Source of the DNA: Salegentibacter mishustinae | GTDB taxonomy: Bacteria > Bacteroidota > Bacteroidia > Flavobacteriales > Flavobacteriaceae | Assembly (NCBI RefSeq): GCF_002900095.1 | Contig: NZ_LLKN01000002.1 | Location: forward strand, 2,823,940-2,887,939 | Length of the DNA: 64,000 nucleotides | Direction: 5' to 3' | Shown: positions 16,525-25,870 of the stretch, piece after piece | How the letters are laid out: the number at the start of each line of letters is the position of its first letter | Position numbering within the stretch: the first letter of the stretch is position 1 | The notes under the pieces: generated by a model | What the model was told of the DNA's origin: nothing | The model's input: the letters and a program-made list of their open reading frames with translations, nothing else | Databases searched by the model: none | Made by a program: the position numbers and the translations under genes

Positions 16525-16899
16525 CTATTCAATCGGCTCCACCTTCACAACCTCTACCGACTTATTCCTAACCTTTCCGCTATCTTGAATAACGCGGGTA
16601 ACTTTTAATGTCAATTTTATCATATCATAATCTGGAGCTGGAAAGTCAAATAGATTTGCTACCGATTTATAGCGAAATGCTTTTGCTAAAAGACCTAGAT
16701 GTCTAATACTATATTTATGGCGTTGGATAAATGATTCAACATTACCTACAAAACTTTTTGAGACTCCCATCTTTTTGCTTAAGTCTTGTTGAGTCCAATT
16801 ATTCCTTTCTCGAAGTTGTTTTATGTATAGGATAAAAAGATAATCTAAGTGAGATATTTCACTGTAGACAGTTGTAATTAAAACCTTTTTATTAGACAT
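16525..16899 (-). CDS. XRE-family helix-turn-helix regulator
   Basis: A 124-residue protein with a classic lambda-repressor-type HTH at about 27-82: IKQLRERNNWTQQDLSKKMGVS, then KSFVGNVESFIQRHKYSI. The C-terminal part (90-124) is a short extension without a sensor domain. It is the first minus-strand gene before the large structured non-coding region, 120 bp upstream of the LRR gene, and may regulate itself or that gene. Confidence 0.82.
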   Translation of the reverse strand: MSNKKVLITTVYSEISHLDYLFILYIKQLRERNNWTQQDLSKKMGVSKSFVGNVESFIQRHKYSIRHLGLLAKAFRYKSVANLFDFPAPDYDMIKLTLKVTRVIQDSGKVRNKSVEVVKVEPIE

Positions 16900-17072
16900 A
16901 AATCATAAGTTTTTTAAACCAACATATTGGTTTATTAAAAAATGTTTCTTATATTTGTTTCGATAACAATTCAAATCATTATTAATGAGACTTGTACGGA
17001 TTTAATTAATCCATAAAATACTGTCACTCCCATATTGGGAGAGAACTAACGATGTTGCTCGTTCGAAAAAAA

Positions 17073-17225
17073 GACCAAGCATTTCCATACGAGTTGACCG
17101 TGAGTTCGTCCAAAATTGCCAGAAATAGGTATCTTTACAGAGCCTTTCTGGCGGACGCCTCTCGCGTTAAACTTCTGTATGGACGTCAAAGCTTTTCGAA
17201 GCTAAGGCGGGGTTAAAGCTTGGTC
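17073..17225 (+). ncRNA. Candidate structured RNA A
   Basis: Nested inverted repeats predict a multibranch RNA. The outer helix is GACCAAGC (17073-17080) with GCTTGGTC (17218-17225). Inside are CCATAC (17085-17090) with GTATGG (17177-17182), CGTCC (17107-17111) with GGACG (17153-17157) continuing to GCCAGAAA (17118-17125) with TTTCTGGC (17145-17152), and AGCTT (17190-17194) with AAGCT (17199-17203) over a TTCG loop. A short stem and a run of seven T follow at about 17250-17276, which favours the plus strand. A further perfect hairpin, CTCCC/GGGAG, precedes it. No known RNA family was recognised and no coding frame explains the pattern. Confidence 0.55.
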
Positions 17226-17458
17226 GTTTTACCCTTTCGGACAGAAGTGTGAGGGGCGTTTTTTTGTATCTCATCTATCAGCAAATCGTTTACATAATTT
17301 TGAAAACTATGAAAACGAGAAGAACAGACCCATTAAAGCACTTCTACGGTAGTAAACCGGCAAAAGGTTTTGTCTCGTACCATAGCCTTAAGGTACAACC
17401 CCGATCGTTACAACCTATATCAAAAAACATCAAATGCGCCCCAGAATAATGAGGGCGT

Positions 17459-17854
17459 AACCGGTCCGCTACCTGTGCAAAATAAACAGGCATTGCCAGA
17501 AGGGTTAAGACACTACATTATATGGTTATTCGCAATGCTATAAATGTAATAGGTTTTCCTTATTCGTGCAAATCCAAAATTTGCGTTCTTAGGTGAGCAG
17601 GGCCGGTTTTGGTATTTAATAAATTAACCTACACTATAATTTATTTCAGGCCAAAGCGGTCACCGGTTGCAAAATCGCAGCTGTATTCACTAATTCCTAG
17701 CTTGCGGGAGCAGGAAAAATCACTTAAACAATCCCGTGGGTCGCCGTTGTGAGCCCTATAATTTTCAGCGGCTTTTGGGTGGGGCTCCGCTGGAGCCTTG
17801 GGTAAAATTATTGGTGAATAGGTTTAAGTGAAACCGGTATTTGGGCACCGGTTT
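17459..17854 (+). ncRNA. Candidate large structured RNA B with a pseudoknot
   Basis: Successive perfect or near-perfect helices: AACCGGTCC (17459) with GGGCCGGTT (17600), enclosing three hairpins (17472-17490, 17515-17547, 17568-17584). Next is a 9-bp hairpin AATAAATTA/TAATTTATT (17618-17645). The 11-bp helix 17684-17694 with 17810-17820 is interleaved with CACTTAAAC (17721-17729) pairing with GTTTAAGTG (17822-17830), the A-B-A'-B' order of a pseudoknot. Hairpins 17758-17765/17804-17811 (overlapping the pseudoknot arm by two bases) and 17783-17788/17792-17797 sit inside. An 8-bp hairpin ends it (17831-17854). It could also act as the long leader of the SusC gene, whose ATG is 141 bp downstream. 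Strand is inferred from that. Confidence 0.5.
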
Positions 17855-17994
17855 AGAAAAAAAAGAAATTGCTATTGAAGAAAAGTTTGAATTAGCCTAT
17901 AAGCAAAAAGACCTTCCTCCTAAAGATTGGCGTCTGTGTGGGGAAGGCCTAAGCTTAAATAAAACAATGTTTCATTCAAAACACACGTAAAATT

Positions 17995-20979
17995 ATGAAA
18001 AATAATTACTCGCGCCTTAAATGGGTGGCGCTAATTATTATAGGCGGGGTACTCTTCTTCCTGTCCAAGGCTGCTAATGCAGCAACCACTACTCCCCTGC
18101 CCTTGCAGCAGCAAGAAGTTTCAGGTGTAGTAGAAGATCAAAACGGCCTTCCTATTCCAGGTGTTACCGTTACAGTAAAAAATACCAATAGAGGAACAGT
18201 AACTAATTTGGATGGAGCATATAACATCATTGCTCCTGCCAATGGGACTTTGGTTTTTTCCTATATAGGTTTTAAAACAGTAGAAATCCCGGTAGATAAC
18301 AACGAAGAAATTAGCATTCAATTAGAGGAAGATGTTTCTGCCCTTGGCGAAGTAAAAATTAATGCTGGCTATTACAATACTACTGAACGAGAACGAACTG
18401 GGAATATTTCAAGAGTTACCGCAGAGGAAATAGAACTACAACCGGTGGTAAGTCCTATACAGGCCCTGGCCGGTAGAATGGCGGGGGTAGAAGTTACTTC
18501 CGGTGGCAGCCATCCTGGAATGGCTCCTACTATAAAAATTAGGGGAACCAATAGTTTACGGGAAGAAGGAAACTATCCTTTATATATTATAGATGGTGTT
18601 CCTATCAATTCAACCCCGGTAGAAAGTAATTCCCTTATGTCAAGTGCGGGGATAGATCCGTTAAATAACCTGGATGTCTCTAATATTGAAAGTATAGAAG
18701 TTTTAAAAGATGCCGATGCTACCGCTATTTATGGCTCCAGGGGAGCCAACGGAGTTATTCTAATTACCACAAAAAAAGGACGTGAGATTGGGACCAGCGT
18801 GAAAGCAAGATTTTATACTGGCATGGCAACAGTTCCTAATCGATGGGATTTATTAAATACCGAAGAATACCTTGAGATTCGAAGAGCAGCTTTTGAAAAC
18901 GACGGAGTTGAGCCCACAGAAAGAAATGCTTATGATCTTTTATTGTGGGATCAGGATCGTTATACCGACTGGCAGGAATTTCTTTATGGAGGGACTTCTG
19001 AAACAACTAATGCAAATATTACTTTTTCAGGTGGAAATGAAACTACTTCATTTAGATTTGGTAGCTCCTATTATACCCAGGGCACAGTTTATCCCGGGGA
19101 TTATGATTACCGAAAAGTAACCGGGAATCTAAATCTTAATCATCGCTCTGGAGACAATAAATTCAACCTAAGTCTTTCCCTAAATTACGGAGTTGACACC
19201 AACAATTTAGTGGGAAATGTAGGATTCAATGCCACCACAGCATTTTTGCCACCCAATGCACCTGAAATTTTCAACAATGATGGATCCCTGGCCTGGGAAG
19301 AATGGGGGGTGGCCGGACTTGATAATCCGCTGGAGGGCTATTTTAATACCAGCAATACGCAAACCAACAATTTCATTTCAAACCTTACTTTATCCTACGA
19401 AATCTTTCCTGCATTAAGGTTTAAAACCAGTATGGGATATTCCTATTATGATTCAAAGGAAATGAGAAAACAACCTTCCCAATCGTATAACCCTGCTGAT
19501 GAAACACCGAATAACTCTTCACACTTAAGCGCTGGCCGAAAATCCTGGATTTTGGAACCACAAATTTTATTTGAAAAGTCTTTCAATAATTTAAAAATTG
19601 ATGCAATAGTAGGAGCTACTTTTCAAGAAAACATCCAAAACCAGGAAGGTTTCCGGGCAACCGGATATGCTTCGGAAGCATTAATCGGCAATATCGCCGC
19701 AGCTGAATCAATTATAAATGCCAGAAGAGAAAGTGCAGAATATAAATATGCAGCCCTATTTTCAAGAATTGGCATTAACTGGGATAGAAAATATTATATT
19801 AATCTTACCGGAAGACGGGATGGCTCGTCTCGGTTTGGCCCTAATAATAGGTTTGCCAATTTTGGTGCTGTAGGAACTGCCTGGATTTTTACCGAAGAAA
19901 ATTTCTTTAAAGAAAAACTCCCATTTTTAAGCTTCGGGAAGTTAAGAGGAAGTTACGGTACCACAGGCAATGATCAAATAGGAGATTATGGTTATTTAAA
20001 TGCCTATGAAGCAACCGATGGCCCCGGGGGATTATACCCCACTGGCCTGGCCAACCCTAATTATTCCTGGGAAGTTAATAAAAAACTTGAAGTAGGTCTT
20101 GAAATAGGTCTTTTTGAAGAACGTATTCGTGCAGGATTTAGTCGTTACCGAAACCGTTCTTCCAATCAATTGGTAGGTTATCCACTTCCAGAGATTACCG
20201 GTTTCACCTCAGTACAAGCCAATTTACCTGCAACAGTTGAAAACTCCGGTTGGGAATTTGAATTTTCAAGCCTCAATATAGACAGCAAAGAATTTAGATG
20301 GCAAACTTCTTTAAATGTTAGTCTCCCAAAGAATGAATTGGTTAACTATCCCGATATTGACCAGTCTTCATATGCCAATACCTATCGGGTAGGTTACCCG
20401 TTAAATATTTCCCTTTTGTTTGATTATACCGGCTTAGATCCTGAAACGGGTTTTTATACGGTAAGAGATGTAAATGAAGATGGAAGCTTTGATTACCAAG
20501 ACCGTATAATTATCCAGGATTTAAACCGTGAACTGTTTGGTGGCATAAACAACAGCTTTTCATTTAAAAATTTTAACCTACAATTTTTATGGGAGTTTGT
20601 AATGCAAGAAGGTTTACAAACTAGCTTTGATGGTGGGACAGTAGGTAATTCAAGATCGGTTGCACTGGCTACACTTGCAGGAGAATCCGTTTATCAAAAA
20701 ATTTCACAATCTGCACAGGCAAGAACTGCTTATGGCTATGCTATCAATACTTCAATTCCTGTTGAAGATGCATCTTTTGTACGCCTGAAAACTATAACAC
20801 TTAACTATAACCTGCCAAAAGCATTCACGCGGAAATTTGGAATGGAAAATTGGAGACTTTTTCTTCATGGCCAGAATCTATTGACCTTCTCGGAATATTC
20901 CGGAATGGATCCCGAACGCACTTCTTCAGGGATTGGAAATCTGAGAACGATAACTGCGGGTCTTGAAATAAACTTTTAA
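17995..20979 (+). CDS. SusC/RagA-family TonB-dependent outer-membrane transporter
   Basis: A 994-residue outer-membrane protein. Signal peptide 1-30 (hydrophobic LIIIGGVLFFLSKAANA), a CarboxypepD_reg-like domain (about 42-112, VSGVVEDQNGLPIPGVTV), plug domain (about 120-250, VLKDADATAIYGSRGANGVIL is the standard SusC signature), then a 22-strand barrel ending in the terminal aromatic LEINF. It forms a lidded complex with the SusD protein encoded 12 bp downstream. SusCD pairs import glycans or peptides; here the next gene is a peptidase and a small secreted peptide is encoded nearby, so a peptide substrate is the better inference. Preceded by the structured non-coding region. Confidence 0.95.
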   Translation: MKNNYSRLKWVALIIIGGVLFFLSKAANAATTTPLPLQQQEVSGVVEDQNGLPIPGVTVTVKNTNRGTVTNLDGAYNIIAPANGTLVFSYIGFKTVEIPVDNNEEISIQLEEDVSALGEVKINAGYYNTTERERTGNISRVTAEEIELQPVVSPIQALAGRMAGVEVTSGGSHPGMAPTIKIRGTNSLREEGNYPLYIIDGVPINSTPVESNSLMSSAGIDPLNNLDVSNIESIEVLKDADATAIYGSRGANGVILITTKKGREIGTSVKARFYTGMATVPNRWDLLNTEEYLEIRRAAFENDGVEPTERNAYDLLLWDQDRYTDWQEFLYGGTSETTNANITFSGGNETTSFRFGSSYYTQGTVYPGDYDYRKVTGNLNLNHRSGDNKFNLSLSLNYGVDTNNLVGNVGFNATTAFLPPNAPEIFNNDGSLAWEEWGVAGLDNPLEGYFNTSNTQTNNFISNLTLSYEIFPALRFKTSMGYSYYDSKEMRKQPSQSYNPADETPNNSSHLSAGRKSWILEPQILFEKSFNNLKIDAIVGATFQENIQNQEGFRATGYASEALIGNIAAAESIINARRESAEYKYAALFSRIGINWDRKYYINLTGRRDGSSRFGPNNRFANFGAVGTAWIFTEENFFKEKLPFLSFGKLRGSYGTTGNDQIGDYGYLNAYEATDGPGGLYPTGLANPNYSWEVNKKLEVGLEIGLFEERIRAGFSRYRNRSSNQLVGYPLPEITGFTSVQANLPATVENSGWEFEFSSLNIDSKEFRWQTSLNVSLPKNELVNYPDIDQSSYANTYRVGYPLNISLLFDYTGLDPETGFYTVRDVNEDGSFDYQDRIIIQDLNRELFGGINNSFSFKNFNLQFLWEFVMQEGLQTSFDGGTVGNSRSVALATLAGESVYQKISQSAQARTAYGYAINTSIPVEDASFVRLKTITLNYNLPKAFTRKFGMENWRLFLHGQNLLTFSEYSGMDPERTSSGIGNLRTITAGLEINF

Positions 20980-20991
20980 AACTTTTTAATT

Positions 20992-22398
20992 ATGAAATCA
21001 CGACTTTCTATAAATAACACATTTGTAATTGCTATAGCGCTTCTATTCCTCTCGTGCGAAGATTTCGTGGAAGTAAGCTCTCCAAATAATAAGCTAATAC
21101 AACAGGATGTTTTCAGCACTGATGCAACAGCGAGAAGTGCAATGAATGGAATTTACAATCAATTATTCAAGGCAGCATTTTCAAATGGCTCCAGAAGCAG
21201 TGTAACTGTCCTGTCCGGATTATCAGCCGATAATATTCGGAATATTAATCCGAGTAATTATACCCGGATGGAATTTGAGGAAAATGAATTGATCCCCGAT
21301 AACCCAAATAACCTTTATTTGTGGTCCAGTGCCTATAATATTATTTATATGGCCAATTCCTTATTGGAGGGAGTATACAACTCCGAAAATTTAAGCGAAG
21401 GTGTCAAATTACAATTAGAAGGTGAAGCCAGATTTATTAGAGCCTTTAGCTATTTTTATCTTGTAAATCTCTATGGTGAAATACCCCTTTTAACAACCAC
21501 TGAATATAACAATAATCAATTAGCTTCGAGATCTCTTATTGAGGAGGTATATGATCAAATAATAAATGATCTGGAAATTGCTGCTGATGTATTAGGTACG
21601 GATTATTTAAATGGAGAACGTACCAATGTTAACAAATATGCAGCTACAGCATTGTTAAGTCGCGTAAACTTACACCTGCAGAATTGGGAAGATGCTGAGA
21701 GTCTAAGTAGCCAGGTTATAGCGGAAACTGGCACCTATCAACTTTTGGATAATCTCAACGATGTGTTTTTGGTTAATAGCAAAGAAGCTATTTGGCAAAT
21801 TTCCCCAATAGGAGATGGAGGCTTTATTAGTAATACCAACGAAGCAAGTATGTTTCTTATCCATCCTGTGTTTTCATTTGTGGCCAGTATACAACTTCGA
21901 GAAACTTTTGTGGAGATTTTTGAAGAAGATGATTTAAGATTTAATAATTGGATAAGCTATCACAATGAGGAAGAGGCCTTTTTCGCCTATAAATACAAAG
22001 TTTGGAATACGAGTGAATTCCCTATTGAGGAATATTCTATGGTATTACGCCTAGCAGAACAATATTTAATTCGGGCTGAAGCGCGGGCAAGACAGGGAAA
22101 CATTTCAGGTGCTGTTGAGGATCTAGATATTATAAGAAGTAGGGCCGGACTGTCCTTAATAGCGGATACCAGACCTGATATCTCTCAGGAAGAGTTACTT
22201 GATGTAATCATAGAAGAGCGAAGAAAAGAATTATTTGCTGAATGGGGTCATAGGTGGTTGGACTTAAAACGTATAAATAAAGCAGGAGAAGTCTTAGGAC
22301 AATCTAAACCAATGTGGGAAGAAACGGATGTTTATTATCCTATTCCTGCAGAAGAGCGAAGAAAAAACCCAAACCTAGATCAAAATGACGGCTATTAA
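20992..22398 (+). CDS. SusD/RagB-family nutrient-binding lipoprotein
   Basis: A 468-residue surface lipoprotein with lipobox LFLSC (C22). It shows the SusD_N pattern of TPR-like helices (ARSAMNGIYNQLF, EGEARFIRAFSYFYLVNLYGEIPL) and the RagB/SusD C-terminal pattern LIRAEARARQGN, DLDIIRSRAGL and EERRKELFAEWGHRWLDLKR. It caps the SusC channel and binds the substrate. Translated just after SusC, and its 3' end overlaps the peptidase gene by 14 bp, so the three are one operon. Confidence 0.95.
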   Translation: MKSRLSINNTFVIAIALLFLSCEDFVEVSSPNNKLIQQDVFSTDATARSAMNGIYNQLFKAAFSNGSRSSVTVLSGLSADNIRNINPSNYTRMEFEENELIPDNPNNLYLWSSAYNIIYMANSLLEGVYNSENLSEGVKLQLEGEARFIRAFSYFYLVNLYGEIPLLTTTEYNNNQLASRSLIEEVYDQIINDLEIAADVLGTDYLNGERTNVNKYAATALLSRVNLHLQNWEDAESLSSQVIAETGTYQLLDNLNDVFLVNSKEAIWQISPIGDGGFISNTNEASMFLIHPVFSFVASIQLRETFVEIFEEDDLRFNNWISYHNEEEAFFAYKYKVWNTSEFPIEEYSMVLRLAEQYLIRAEARARQGNISGAVEDLDIIRSRAGLSLIADTRPDISQEELLDVIIEERRKELFAEWGHRWLDLKRINKAGEVLGQSKPMWEETDVYYPIPAEERRKNPNLDQNDGY

Positions 22399-25267
22399 TT
22401 TCCGAACTATAAATAAAACTTACAAATCATACTTTTTCTTAGCAGCATTTCTATTCCTGTGCATTGGAAGTGGCCGAACGCAGGAAAATAGGAAGGGACT
22501 CAAAGAAGAAAGTTTACAATTGGATAGTTTGGTAAGGTATGGGAGCCTTGACAATGGTTTCACCTATTATCTTCGAAAGAATGATGTTCCATCCAATCGT
22601 ATCGAGCTAAATATGGTTGTAAAAGCAGGAATGTATCATGAGGATAAAGATCAATTGGGATATGCCCACCTTTTAGAGCACGTTTTAGCAAAAGGGACAA
22701 AGAATTTTCCAAGCCTGGATGCCAAATTTAGTGGACCCGCACAAAATAAAAGTGCCAAAACGGGATATACATTTACCTGGTACTATGCTACTATTCCATC
22801 TCAAAATAAGCCATTATATCAAGATGGGCTACAAGTGCTTAGGGATTGGGCACGTGGCATACGTATAAACCAAAAGTCTATAGCTGTTGAACAGGCTGCG
22901 GTATTAGGTGAGATGAGAACGATTAATCCTTATAGGGACTGGAAAAGCAGGGTCATTCATAAAAAAATTTTAGAACCTACTGATTTTAAAACTTTCAATT
23001 TCAAAAAGGAAAAAACAAGTATCCAAAATTTTAACCCGGATTCTTTTCTTCGGTTTTACCAAGACTGGTATCGACCGGATTTACAAGCTGCAATCATCGT
23101 TGGAGATATTAATCTGGATAATACGGAATTAGAAATAAAGCGCTTATTTTCGGATTTGAAAGTACCAGAAAACCCAAAAAATGCTGAAGCCTATGTAAAT
23201 GCTCAGAAGTTTGAATTGGATGGGGAAATTTGGTTTACAAGTGTGCTTGATAGTGTACGTTCCAATCTTCGATCAACAATATTGCGAAAGCAACCTAATT
23301 ATTCTTACAATCCAAGTTCTAAATCTGATTATAGGTCTTTCTTAATTCAGGAACTTTATTGGCTATTAATTGAAGAAAAACAAAACCAATTTGAACAGCA
23401 ACGTCACCCCCCATATTCCAATTTGAATCTTAATTATAGGCGAAATCTGTTAGGAGGAGGACAAATTTTGGCTTCAAAAATGGAAATTGATTTTGAAACA
23501 AATGATACCACACATATGAAAAAGCGTCTGGAAAAAACAATGCTAGCCTGGAGACAAATGCATTTGGGAATAACTAGTTCTGATTTAGAAAAAGGCAAGA
23601 AATCGCTAATGCAAAAATATACAGAAAGAAACTCTTATCCTTCCTCGGAGTGGATTAGTAGGTTAAAAGATCATTTTGTAAAAGGTAGCGCAGCCCCTCA
23701 TCCAAGCGTAGAATCAAAATTGGTTTCTGAAATTCTTGAACAGATTAGCCTTAGGGAAATGACAGCTTTTATAGGTGAACAAGCAGCACTGAATAAAAAT
23801 ACAGATTTTATATTTTTTAGCGAAAAGATTGAAAGCATACCCTCAGATGAAAAATTAAGGAAATGGATCAGGGAAATTAGTGCCAAAGAAGTAACTCCTT
23901 TAAAGCCACTACCTCCTCCCATACATTCTTTAGCAAAAGCAGCCAATATCCCGAATAAAGTAAACAAGAATGATTTTGGACAAAAAGAAAATATTATTGG
24001 TGTAACTACAATAAAGCTTAAAAACGGAATTAAATTAGTCCTAAAACCAACCAAGCCACGTTCTGATAATTTCAAAAATAAAATTTCATTTCAAGCTTTT
24101 CGATCAAATCGAAACCCCTTAAAAAATCGCAAAAAATATCTGGCGACAAAGGTTTATCCTGAGGTAATAAGATATACCGGTGCCGGACCCTATAACAAAT
24201 TTGAATTGGAGCGCTTTAAAAATGAAAAGCACTTAAATATTAATTTTAGGCAAACTAAGGATTTTCAATTGATAACTGGGAGTAGTACTCAAGAGTCCTG
24301 GAATGAACTATTTAACCTCTTGTATTTATATATGAACAATCCAAGGAAAGATTCGGTTGGCTTTGCTGGATGGAAGGCTCAAAAGAAAGAACAATTGAGC
24401 GGGTTTGGACTGAGGGGTTCAACCAGTTTTATAAAAAATGAAATTCTAACTAAATGGTATCCACAGCTTCCAAAAATGAGAATGAAGGACCTAGAAAACT
24501 TAACAGAGGAAGAAGTAATAAATGCCTCCAAAAAATGGTTTAATAATTTCCAAGACTATACATTTATAATTACTGGGGGTTTTAATAAAAGTCGTTTAAT
24601 ACCTCAAATAGTTCAAAAACTTTCAAATTTTCCGGCACGTAGGGAAGTGTTTTCAGGAAAAACGACCGGTTTTGATTTTCCTTTGAAAAAAATAGATGAC
24701 ACCCTTTATTTTAAAAATATAAACCAAGCTTTTGTTAATCTTTATTACCCGGTTAAGGTAACAAGAGATTTAAAAACTCAAGCTATATTAAGGCTGTTGT
24801 CTAGAGCATTGGGAGATCGCATCAGAAAAAGATTACGTGATGGTTGCTATGCACCTATTGGAAATGGAGAATGGCTTGATACTAAAAATGGAATTTTTAC
24901 ATTTTTCATCCAATTTAACAGTGAACTTGGTAATGAAGAGAAAATGATTCGATATGCCAGGGAAGAATTTTTGGCATTAAAAGAAAAAGGTGTAGAAAGG
25001 GAATGGCTGGAAAAAAACATTGCTAAGGAAGTAAAGGGGTTTGAAGGACGTTTTAATAATTTTGGTTATGGAAATTTCTGGCCTGAATACCTTCAGTCTA
25101 AATTGGTGGTTGGAGAAAATTATGTTCAGGATATTTTACAGTATGGCACTTTATTGGAATATTTTATATCCTTAGAAGAAATCAATAGGGCAGCCAAACG
25201 ATATCTAACCGAAGAAAACATGCAAAAATTTCTTTCTCTTCCTGAAAGTAGGAAGCAGGTAAACTAA
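22385..25267 (+). CDS. M16-family zinc metallopeptidase (pitrilysin/PqqL-like)
   Basis: A 960-residue two-half M16 peptidase. A hydrophobic N-terminus (about 14-32) suggests export to the periplasm. The inverted zinc motif HLLEH is at 95-99 and the distal glutamate lies in EQAAVLGE near 165-175; a second, non-catalytic half with GIKLVLKPT begins near residue 550. Members degrade short peptides inside a closed chamber. Its start lies inside the SusD gene (14-bp overlap). With SusC and SusD this suggests uptake of a peptide followed by its cleavage in the periplasm, as in PqqL and FusC systems. Confidence 0.9.
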   Translation: MTAINFRTINKTYKSYFFLAAFLFLCIGSGRTQENRKGLKEESLQLDSLVRYGSLDNGFTYYLRKNDVPSNRIELNMVVKAGMYHEDKDQLGYAHLLEHVLAKGTKNFPSLDAKFSGPAQNKSAKTGYTFTWYYATIPSQNKPLYQDGLQVLRDWARGIRINQKSIAVEQAAVLGEMRTINPYRDWKSRVIHKKILEPTDFKTFNFKKEKTSIQNFNPDSFLRFYQDWYRPDLQAAIIVGDINLDNTELEIKRLFSDLKVPENPKNAEAYVNAQKFELDGEIWFTSVLDSVRSNLRSTILRKQPNYSYNPSSKSDYRSFLIQELYWLLIEEKQNQFEQQRHPPYSNLNLNYRRNLLGGGQILASKMEIDFETNDTTHMKKRLEKTMLAWRQMHLGITSSDLEKGKKSLMQKYTERNSYPSSEWISRLKDHFVKGSAAPHPSVESKLVSEILEQISLREMTAFIGEQAALNKNTDFIFFSEKIESIPSDEKLRKWIREISAKEVTPLKPLPPPIHSLAKAANIPNKVNKNDFGQKENIIGVTTIKLKNGIKLVLKPTKPRSDNFKNKISFQAFRSNRNPLKNRKKYLATKVYPEVIRYTGAGPYNKFELERFKNEKHLNINFRQTKDFQLITGSSTQESWNELFNLLYLYMNNPRKDSVGFAGWKAQKKEQLSGFGLRGSTSFIKNEILTKWYPQLPKMRMKDLENLTEEEVINASKKWFNNFQDYTFIITGGFNKSRLIPQIVQKLSNFPARREVFSGKTTGFDFPLKKIDDTLYFKNINQAFVNLYYPVKVTRDLKTQAILRLLSRALGDRIRKRLRDGCYAPIGNGEWLDTKNGIFTFFIQFNSELGNEEKMIRYAREEFLALKEKGVEREWLEKNIAKEVKGFEGRFNNFGYGNFWPEYLQSKLVVGENYVQDILQYGTLLEYFISLEEINRAAKRYLTEENMQKFLSLPESRKQVN

Positions 25268-25272
25268 GTTAA

Positions 25273-25299
25273 AAGGCACATCACTTTACGCGATGTGCC
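25273..25299. terminator. Bidirectional hairpin between peptidase and DUF6520 genes
   Basis: A perfect 9-bp stem AGGCACATC (25273-25281) with GATGTGCCT (25291-25299) and a 9-base loop, located between converging genes. The T-run is poor, so termination strength is uncertain. Confidence 0.6.
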
Positions 25300-25317
25300 T
25301 AACATTCAATTGAGCAA

Positions 25318-25611
25318 TTAAAGTTCAATAACCATTGGATCCTCAGAAGAGCTTCCTTTTGGCTCTTCATCGTTCCTTTCATCGTAGACTTCATATATTG
25401 GTCCGTTTTCCCCGTCTTGTACGCGGCAGGTAAATTCCCCGGTTTCACATGGTTGCTCATCAATACTCACCCAAGTAGTTCCATTGAGTAAAATATAGTC
25501 CTGTGCTTGCTCCACTGGTTCCGGCTTCGGCTCCGGATCTACCGTAGCAAAGGTCAATCCTATGGCAAATATCATTGCCAACATCGGTAATAAAAATTTT
25601 AAATTTTTCAT
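25318..25611 (-). CDS. Small exported peptide, DUF6520-like
   Basis: A 97-residue protein beginning MKNLKFLLPMLAMIFAIGLTFA, a clear signal peptide. The ATG at 25611 is preferred over an upstream start that would add an unlikely leader. The mature part is acidic, proline-rich at the front (DPEPKPEPVEQ), has LLNGTTWVSI and two cysteines (PCETGEFTC). Small proteins of this kind (DUF6520) are frequent in Flavobacteriaceae next to SusC genes. It converges on the M16 peptidase gene. It could be a secreted peptide substrate or signal of the neighbouring transport and peptidase system; this is inference from location. Confidence 0.7.
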   Translation of the reverse strand: MKNLKFLLPMLAMIFAIGLTFATVDPEPKPEPVEQAQDYILLNGTTWVSIDEQPCETGEFTCRVQDGENGPIYEVYDERNDEEPKGSSSEDPMVIEL

Positions 25612-25870
25612 CGTATTAAATTTATAGATTAATAAATAATGCCGTTGTAAAACAGGTAATCGGCTTCCACCTGCATCATCGCGCAATAAAATCTTTAGGA
25701 GTGTTACTGAAAACGAAGTAGGGCTTATAGTTTTTGCTTCTTAACTTCATTCTTCAAAAACTCCATTTAAAAGCTTTTAATTCATTGATCATCAACAGTG
25801 TAAATATCAGTAAAAATACTTAGTCAAAGTGGAGGTAAACTTGTCAGATCAGTATAAATTCATCCAAATT

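Noticed and set aside
17249..17449. 66-codon frame downstream of RNA A, or 46 codons from ATG 17309
   Set aside because: No domain, odd composition, and it lies among structured repeats; not convincing as a gene.
17831..17854. Terminator in front of SusC
   Set aside because: The perfect hairpin is followed by A, not T, on the plus strand, and the T-run on the minus strand precedes it.
17073..17854. Retron msr-msd, tmRNA or RNase P RNA
   Set aside because: The only reverse transcriptase is the intron maturase 7 kb away, and neither a tag peptide frame nor the conserved RNase P core was found.
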